Shown here in pieces: positions 58,939-64,000 of a stretch of 64,000 nucleotides of DNA. The notes beneath the pieces were generated by a model. The model made no database searches. It worked only from the letters and a program-made list of their open reading frames with translations, and was not told the origin of the DNA. Source of the stretch: a virus; IMG/VR virus record IMGVR_UViG_3300046665_000434, positions 90,262 to 154,261 of that record. One strand, 5' to 3'. Each line of letters opens with the position of its first letter. Position 1 is the first letter of the stretch. A program made the position numbers and the translations under genes.

Positions 58939-60219
58939 ATGTATACGTGCGATAAAGCACTGTTGAAACAACGCGGCGATAATAGTCGGGTGTTGGAAGC
59001 GGTGGTGAACACCGTCAAAGTCCGGAGTATCCTTGACGAAAACTCCATCGCCATCCTCGTACTGTCTCACGTCGATGTTGACCACCAGATGAGTCTTGAC
59101 CTGACTACCGTGACAGATCTGATCTACGGTCTGCGTGACGACATCACGGTCGACGAGTGGCTGCAAGTGCTGGGTGATACTGCCCTACCTACAGTAGACA
59201 CCGTACCTACAAGGACCGCAGCCGTCGCTAAGTGCAACGATCTGTTCATTGCGGGCTACCATGCTACTAAGGTGCACCCAGGCGCCAGCGTCGATTCTGA
59301 CTTCCCCGATGAAGAATTGACCGACATCCTCGTCACCAAGACAGACGTCGACTATCAGCTGTTCTACGATCACTGCCTCGTCACCGTAAACGGTCTGTTG
59401 CACTTGACTGACGCGTCGACTGCTGGTGTGACGATTATCGACGGCGGCCGTACGGTCAACTACTCGAACAAACACGAGATCAGCATCATCAGCTTCCGTG
59501 ACATCGGCAAGGTGGCGTGCTACCCGATCAAGTCTGAGAACGTTTATAAGCGTGGCGGTACAGCGCTCAAGAACGGCTTCAACATCAACTTACCGGGTGT
59601 TGATCTGAACAACAAGGTCATCATGGTGTCACTGGGCGGCTATCTGCACTTTGCTAACCATTGCTATAAGATGATCGGAGACAACACGATCAACATCGAA
59701 TGGTACAAACTACTGTTCGAAGAACGCTACTTCAATTCGGATAGCCTCATCGATTTGGACGCGTTTAACAAGACCTTGGTCAGGAACCCTAACCACGGTG
59801 ATACACTCGACATGTTCCAGGCAATGAGTGACGAATCGATCATGGCGTATCTGACCTTGAGTCAGACATTCATCATCACACTCGATGCCAGCAACTTCTA
59901 CTTCGAGCGTCATCCGTTGGAACGCACCGGTTTGTTTGGCCGGTACTACACTTACGAGCGTCCCGACTTCCCACTACAACTGGAGAGTGGACTCCTGCCT
60001 GCGTATGTGGCTGTGCCTGAGACCGAGGCGTATGTGATTGCCATTCCTGACAACTACGTCCGTCGGTACGTGAGCGAAACCAAGAAGCCATCGGATGATG
60101 GTTACTTCAGTGGTGCATTATATTCCAGCCATCCTACTCGCGAAGGCGATGGGTATCTGCTGGAACTGGGCACTGAGTTCTTGACGACGCCTACGACAAC
60201 TACGGCTACTGCTCCTTGA
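58939..60219 (+). CDS. Virion structural protein
   Basis: 426 residues; GGAGG 7 nt before ATG. Begins with helices (KALLKQRGDNSRVLEAVVNTVKVRS), followed by a long beta-rich body (VDYQLFYDHCLVTVNGLLHLTDASTAGVTIIDGGRTVNYSNKHEISIISF) and a Thr-rich tail (LTTPTTTTATAP). Convergent with the spike genes; it may be a baseplate or fibre-associated protein. A terminator follows at 60240. Confidence 0.55.
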   Translation: MYTCDKALLKQRGDNSRVLEAVVNTVKVRSILDENSIAILVLSHVDVDHQMSLDLTTVTDLIYGLRDDITVDEWLQVLGDTALPTVDTVPTRTAAVAKCNDLFIAGYHATKVHPGASVDSDFPDEELTDILVTKTDVDYQLFYDHCLVTVNGLLHLTDASTAGVTIIDGGRTVNYSNKHEISIISFRDIGKVACYPIKSENVYKRGGTALKNGFNINLPGVDLNNKVIMVSLGGYLHFANHCYKMIGDNTINIEWYKLLFEERYFNSDSLIDLDAFNKTLVRNPNHGDTLDMFQAMSDESIMAYLTLSQTFIITLDASNFYFERHPLERTGLFGRYYTYERPDFPLQLESGLLPAYVAVPETEAYVIAIPDNYVRRYVSETKKPSDDGYFSGALYSSHPTREGDGYLLELGTEFLTTPTTTTATAP

Positions 60220-60239
60220 ACCAATCCTGACGACATAAG

Positions 60240-60258
60240 GCCGGGGCTAGACCCCGGC
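60240..60258. terminator. GC-rich terminator between convergent genes
   Basis: GCCGGGG-CTAGA-CCCCGGC followed by CTCTATGCTG; ATAA sits just before it and TATG just after, as in the other terminators. Confidence 0.75.
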
Positions 60259-60267
60259 TCTATGCTG

Positions 60268-60531
60268 TTAAGGAATATTCATCCACGGGTTGCCGTTAGC
60301 GTCGTGAGTACATGATGCCAGACTACCTTGCCGAACGATAGGTATTCCACGGATGCGTGCCCAAGGAGAACCCGTCACCATGATAGGTCCTGCGTGAGCG
60401 CCTGTGCCGTGCCCTGCTACCCCGTCACCAACAAGCGAGATAGACAACCCCTCTACTCGATAAGTGACTGCTCCTGGGCCTGTGATGACCCCGCCTGCGA
60501 TTGACTCGCCTACCAACGATACCATTGCCAT
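60268..60531 (-). CDS. PAAR-repeat spike-tip protein
   Basis: 87 residues. The sequence has the PAAR pattern: Gly-rich turns (GESIAGGVITGPGAVTY, LVGDGVAGHGTGAHAGPIMVTGSP, RGIPIVRQGSLASCTH) with conserved GTGAHAG and final Cys-His (CTH). Such proteins form a sharp cone on the tip of the central spike. The ATG at 60531 overlaps the stop TAA of the spike gene (TAATG), so the two are translated together. Confidence 0.75.
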   Translation of the reverse strand: MAMVSLVGESIAGGVITGPGAVTYRVEGLSISLVGDGVAGHGTGAHAGPIMVTGSPWARIRGIPIVRQGSLASCTHDANGNPWMNIP

Positions 60532-61382
60532 TATGGACCACCGTCCCACATTGGGGCTTTGACGACAATACCTGCCGACGTATGAGTTTGTGTGCTACCA
60601 CCGCCATCAAGGAGGAGTTGTAACCCTGCCTTAACAGTAGCATTCTTGCCGACAGTGACTGTCATGTTTCTGGCCACATCGACTAGCATGTCTTGGGGAG
60701 CGTACATCTTGATATCTTTCTCATCAAGTTTGATGAACGTACCCTCAGCATTCTGAAGATGAATCAACTTCAAAGCACTGACCAGATTGATAAAGTTACC
60801 AATATCGTCCTTGATATTGAACTCGCCTTTATCGAAGTCGAAGTACATCTCGTACAGAAACGGCTCACCGTTAGCTTTACAGCTACTGAAAGCAAGCTTC
60901 TTGCTGTGAGACGAGAACTCAATCCAGTACATGTTGGCTGGGCTGAGTACGGTATCTACACCCGGCTCCTGTTCCTGGGTAGACGCACTGATGCCCCAGA
61001 CAATCGTTTCCAGTTTCTTGAGATGGTCATCAAGACCCATGTCGCGCCACCAGAACTTATCCTGGTTAGCGGCCTGCCAGATCTCTACGCGATTACCGCG
61101 ACGAACATCGGGAGGCGATAGGCGGTTAGTACCAGCTGGCATCCACGTACACTTGATAGTGTTGTTACCGGCGACCTTGCCAGTAATGGCATTGCCTTGA
61201 GAATCCGTTGTCGCAAAGGCCAATTGTTGAGGGTTATCGGTAAGTTCACCATCTCGCATGGTCAACCATTCGGTAGGAGTAATCTCCACCTCTTTGACAA
61301 ACCCACCGCCCTCAGGGTGAGTAAGACCCTTGTTCTCAGCAACGACGCCGACGGCCACCTTACGGTAAGCAGACACGTTCAT
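60531..61382 (-). CDS. Baseplate central spike protein (gp5/VgrG-like)
   Basis: 283 residues. The N-terminal ~120 residues contain an OB-fold-like strand series (VEIWQAANQDKFWWRDMGLDD) and the C-terminal ~100 residues are repeat-like (EGTFIKLDEKDIKMYAPQDMLVDVARNMTVTVGKNATVKAGLQLLL), as in the beta-helix of spike proteins. It is the shaft that carries the PAAR tip encoded immediately downstream. Call rests on the pattern and the PAAR linkage. Confidence 0.65.
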   Translation of the reverse strand: MNVSAYRKVAVGVVAENKGLTHPEGGGFVKEVEITPTEWLTMRDGELTDNPQQLAFATTDSQGNAITGKVAGNNTIKCTWMPAGTNRLSPPDVRRGNRVEIWQAANQDKFWWRDMGLDDHLKKLETIVWGISASTQEQEPGVDTVLSPANMYWIEFSSHSKKLAFSSCKANGEPFLYEMYFDFDKGEFNIKDDIGNFINLVSALKLIHLQNAEGTFIKLDEKDIKMYAPQDMLVDVARNMTVTVGKNATVKAGLQLLLDGGGSTQTHTSAGIVVKAPMWDGGP

Positions 61383-61449
61383 TCACGACCTCCTAAAATT
61401 TAACTAAGTCGCCCAATACTACAGTTGCTTATCACAAGGTAGCATTACG

Positions 61450-63879
61450 ATGTTCTTCGAATACGTCAGATTGGAAGGATGCGACCGAACATCTCTGAAT
61501 GGCTCTAACGTCATCACTATCCGTCCTACCACCAAAGCTCAGATGGTATTGGGCACAAACGGTAGCGGTAAGTCGAGCCTACTTGAGATCGGATTCAGTC
61601 CCCTTCCCCCGGATGCAGAATACTTCCCTAATGGCGGATCACTCGACCAGACGATCCTGCATAAAGGCCATGTCTATAAACTCAATTCAACGTTTGGAGC
61701 AAAGAACTCTTACTCGTTCATAGTAGACGATGGCGAGAACCTGAATAAAGGCAGAACGGTTACTGCTCAGTTAGAACTCGTCAAGATCCATCTTGGCTAT
61801 GACCGGATGATCCATAAGTTCGTCACCGGCGGTGTCAAGTTCACCAAACTCAGTGTGATGGAACGTCGTGATTGGTTTGCACGATTCTCTCCGACCAACT
61901 TTGACTTTGCGTTTTCTAAATACAACGCTTGGAAGAAGGAGCTCAGCTCTCGTGTCAGCCTGATCAAGTATCTCAAAGAACGTATCCTTGAGACTCAAGA
62001 TCTACTCCATCCCGAAGAAGAGCGCATCTCGATGCGTAAACATTCGGCTGAGCTGCACGATACTCTCGAGATGCTGCTCAGAGAACCTCGTCAGACGACA
62101 GAACCTGTTACTGAGGCTCGTCTCGAGGAACTGACCAACAAGTTGGATTCCGTCACTACGGACTTCTTGTTCCAAGAGTATCCAGACACCTTGGGCGCTG
62201 AAAGCTTTGATGATCTTGATAAGATGCTTCGAGACGTCAGAGACGAGATTCTGCTGGTTCAAGGTGAGCTGAGGTTTGCGTCGGATCGGTACGCAGAATG
62301 TGATCGGCTGAGGGAATTGACTGAAAAGTCGATGAAGGTTGACCCGCAGTATCTGAGAACCTCTCTGTCGCAGCTCCAGAGCGACTATGACGCCATTCCG
62401 GAGTTTGTGACTGGCGTACATGCTTCATTGCTCATCAACGCCGCTAAGCCCATCTCTGAGCTGCGTATGGTCATTGCTGATTTACCAAGGGAACGTAAGT
62501 CAGAGTCAGATGTTCGTATGTTGCAAGAAGCCGTCTTTGAGAAACGGATGCGCTATAACCGCGCTGGCAACCTGATGGAATTGATCAAACAGGAAATTGA
62601 TCAGATCCACAGCTGCGAAGAAGTGACTTGTCCGTCGTGCCGTACTGAATTCAAGCCCGGTGTCGAGCCCGGTAAGCTCGAAGAGTTGAAAGCTAGACTC
62701 GGTAATGGTGAGAAGATCTTCACTGAGATGAGTAACGATGTTGAACTCGCTGAAGAAATCTTCGAAGTTGCTTCGTTGTCTGCTGAAGCCTATGCTCGTC
62801 TTGAAGAGATTCGGGCTACGTATCAAGGCCAGTTCCCTGGATTGTTCGTTTATCTCGACAGTGTTGGATGGCAGGAGCTTGGACGTAGTCTAATTGGTCG
62901 TCTGGCGATCTATGAGCGTGATGCGATCTATGCTGAGAAGAAGCTACAGATCGAGCGAGCCATCGCTACAGTGAGCGCACAGTTGGTCCAGTACGAATCT
63001 GAATCAGGTAACTCTGAAAAGATCATGGCCGATTACAGGCAGGCACAAGAGCGGTACGACGATGTCCATTTCAGGATTCGCCTGCTCAAGGATCGTGAAC
63101 AGATCGTAATCAACGCGATGTATGTGTGGACTAAGTACGGTGAGCAGTACAAACTGGGTATCTCGCTCTACGAGGAATTGAAGTCCGATATCCTCTCTTA
63201 CTGCAACTACCAAGGCGATCTTCAGATTGAGGATCTGATCAGGAAGACCAAGTTGGGTCTGGCCAGCATCGAGCTTACATTGAGTGAGCAAGAGACGCTG
63301 GAGAATCTCCTCAAGGATTCTACTAACCAACTGGCCATGGTAGAGATCGAGCGGATGACGTATGCTCGACTGGTCGATGAGATCTGTCCTAAGAAAGGAT
63401 TGCTCTCTGAAATGATCCACATGCAGATGAGTACAGTCATCAATACGGCCAACAAGATCATCAGACGGCTGTGGGGCTACCCCTTGTTCATGTCGACATG
63501 TGCCGCCGATGAGAACGGTATCGATTACAAGATCCCGATGATGGTTGCTGACAGGCCTCGTAGTGATATTGCCAAAGGTAGTACGTCGATCAAAGATGTT
63601 ATCGACGAGGCGTTCGTCATTACTGGTTACTACTGCATGCAGTTGACTGACTTTCCTCTGCACCTCGATGAGATCGGTTCGTCGTTTGACGAAGCCCACC
63701 GTCACAACCTGTTGCCGATGATCAAAGACTTGGTAGACGATAACCACTTCTCGCAAGTGTTCATCATCAGTCACCAGCTCGATGGTCAGACAGCGTTCCC
63801 CAGTTCTCAAACGATCATCATGGATACAAGGAACATTACGTTCCCTCATCCGTACAATCAACATGTGGAGTTCGACTGA
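61450..63879 (+). CDS. SbcC/Rad50-like recombination ATPase
   Basis: 809 residues of the SMC/Rad50/SbcC type: Walker A TNGSGKSS near residue 40, two coiled-coil arms, a zinc hook CPSC near residue 394, signature region and Walker B (LHLDEIGSSFDEAHR) near 740, and an H-loop (FIISHQLDG) near 780. With a partner nuclease it would process DNA ends (T4 gp46 analogue). No SbcD-like gene is seen in the window; the next gene starts in the stop codon (TGATG). Confidence 0.8.
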   Translation: MFFEYVRLEGCDRTSLNGSNVITIRPTTKAQMVLGTNGSGKSSLLEIGFSPLPPDAEYFPNGGSLDQTILHKGHVYKLNSTFGAKNSYSFIVDDGENLNKGRTVTAQLELVKIHLGYDRMIHKFVTGGVKFTKLSVMERRDWFARFSPTNFDFAFSKYNAWKKELSSRVSLIKYLKERILETQDLLHPEEERISMRKHSAELHDTLEMLLREPRQTTEPVTEARLEELTNKLDSVTTDFLFQEYPDTLGAESFDDLDKMLRDVRDEILLVQGELRFASDRYAECDRLRELTEKSMKVDPQYLRTSLSQLQSDYDAIPEFVTGVHASLLINAAKPISELRMVIADLPRERKSESDVRMLQEAVFEKRMRYNRAGNLMELIKQEIDQIHSCEEVTCPSCRTEFKPGVEPGKLEELKARLGNGEKIFTEMSNDVELAEEIFEVASLSAEAYARLEEIRATYQGQFPGLFVYLDSVGWQELGRSLIGRLAIYERDAIYAEKKLQIERAIATVSAQLVQYESESGNSEKIMADYRQAQERYDDVHFRIRLLKDREQIVINAMYVWTKYGEQYKLGISLYEELKSDILSYCNYQGDLQIEDLIRKTKLGLASIELTLSEQETLENLLKDSTNQLAMVEIERMTYARLVDEICPKKGLLSEMIHMQMSTVINTANKIIRRLWGYPLFMSTCAADENGIDYKIPMMVADRPRSDIAKGSTSIKDVIDEAFVITGYYCMQLTDFPLHLDEIGSSFDEAHRHNLLPMIKDLVDDNHFSQVFIISHQLDGQTAFPSSQTIIMDTRNITFPHPYNQHVEFD

Positions 63880-64000
63880 TGTCATTTAGCGATGAAGACT
63901 TCGGAAGATACCTACTTGAGGCCAGGGAGAACGCTAAGCTTTTACCTAGTCGGCAGTTAGCTGGAACTCTCCCGAGACGGTATCCGGAGTCCGAACCCTT
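63879..64000 (+). CDS. Hypothetical protein, N-terminal fragment
   Basis: 40 codons visible before the right edge (start MSFSDEDFGRYLLEAREN). The ATG overlaps the TGA of the SbcC-like gene, so it is coupled to it. It does not start like an SbcD nuclease; function unknown. Confidence 0.55.
   Translation, partial: MSFSDEDFGRYLLEARENAKLLPSRQLAGTLPRRYPESEP

Noticed and set aside
61450-64000. SbcC-SbcD operon
   Set aside because: The gene after the SbcC-like ATPase does not start with a phosphoesterase-like sequence, although only 40 codons are visible.

Overview
The window is a stretch of a large tailed-phage (jumbo myovirus) genome, most likely a phiKZ-related (Chimalliviridae-type) phage of a Gram-negative host; Pseudomonas is plausible but not proven here. 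The case rests on recognisable late genes of that lineage: a ~750-residue major capsid protein (31074-33329), a ~950-residue portal (46128-49001), a candidate subunit of the multi-subunit phage RNA polymerase downstream of the capsid gene, a gp144-like endolysin (51948-52625), a PAAR-tipped spike module (60268-61382), an SbcC/Rad50-like ATPase, a RuvC-like resolvase, an SNF2-type helicase and a DnaB-like ATPase. No tRNA, IS element, integrase or CRISPR array was seen. GC is near 50 percent and coding density is high, except for three gaps of roughly 370-490 nt.

Layout. 1-4590 (minus): end-truncated inner-head-like protein, helicase with an extra C-terminal domain, inner-head-like protein, small Zn-finger protein. 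4646-5443 (plus): hydrolase-like/GNAT fusion. 5446-5735: a string of RNA hairpins without a gene. 5818-7553 (plus): four small unknown genes. 7598-8018: non-coding. 8031-9867: two unknown genes. 9912-10290: a second structured non-coding block. 10353-22298: a run of 14 genes, all minus except the first, dominated by one repeated beta-rich virion domain. 22410-28374 (plus): twelve small genes, the second 'hairpin-RBS' operon. 28433-30332 (minus): DnaB-like ATPase and a small gene. 30374-39128 (plus): capsid, candidate RNA polymerase subunit, RD-repeat protein, CYTH-like protein. 39176-46094 (minus): membrane protein, resolvase, more members of the repeated domain, large virion protein. 46128-51894 (plus): portal, unknown, AAA+ ATPase, membrane protein. 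51948-61382: endolysin, baseplate and tail-fibre proteins, spike and PAAR tip (mostly minus). 61450-64000 (plus): SbcC-like ATPase and the start of another gene.

Three genome-wide patterns stand out. (1) Two operons of small unknown genes (5818-7553 and 22410-28014) share a 29-nt promoter-like element with 25 identical positions, at nearly the same distance from the first gene. They also share a Shine-Dalgarno sequence held in the loop of a 4-bp hairpin, GACC-N-GGTC, present ten times; in two copies both stem arms change together to GTCC/GGAC, which is covariation evidence for a functional RNA structure. (2) At least 16 genes carry a related ~170-residue domain with a Y-x-R signature, combined with N-terminal lectin-like and C-terminal HYN domains like building blocks; one pair has been split in frame by a single TAA. 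(3) Most transcription units end in a common terminator design: outer GCATA/TATGC arms around a variable GC-rich core, usually capped by a GNRA-type or 4-nt loop. All function calls come from reading motifs by eye; no database search was possible.
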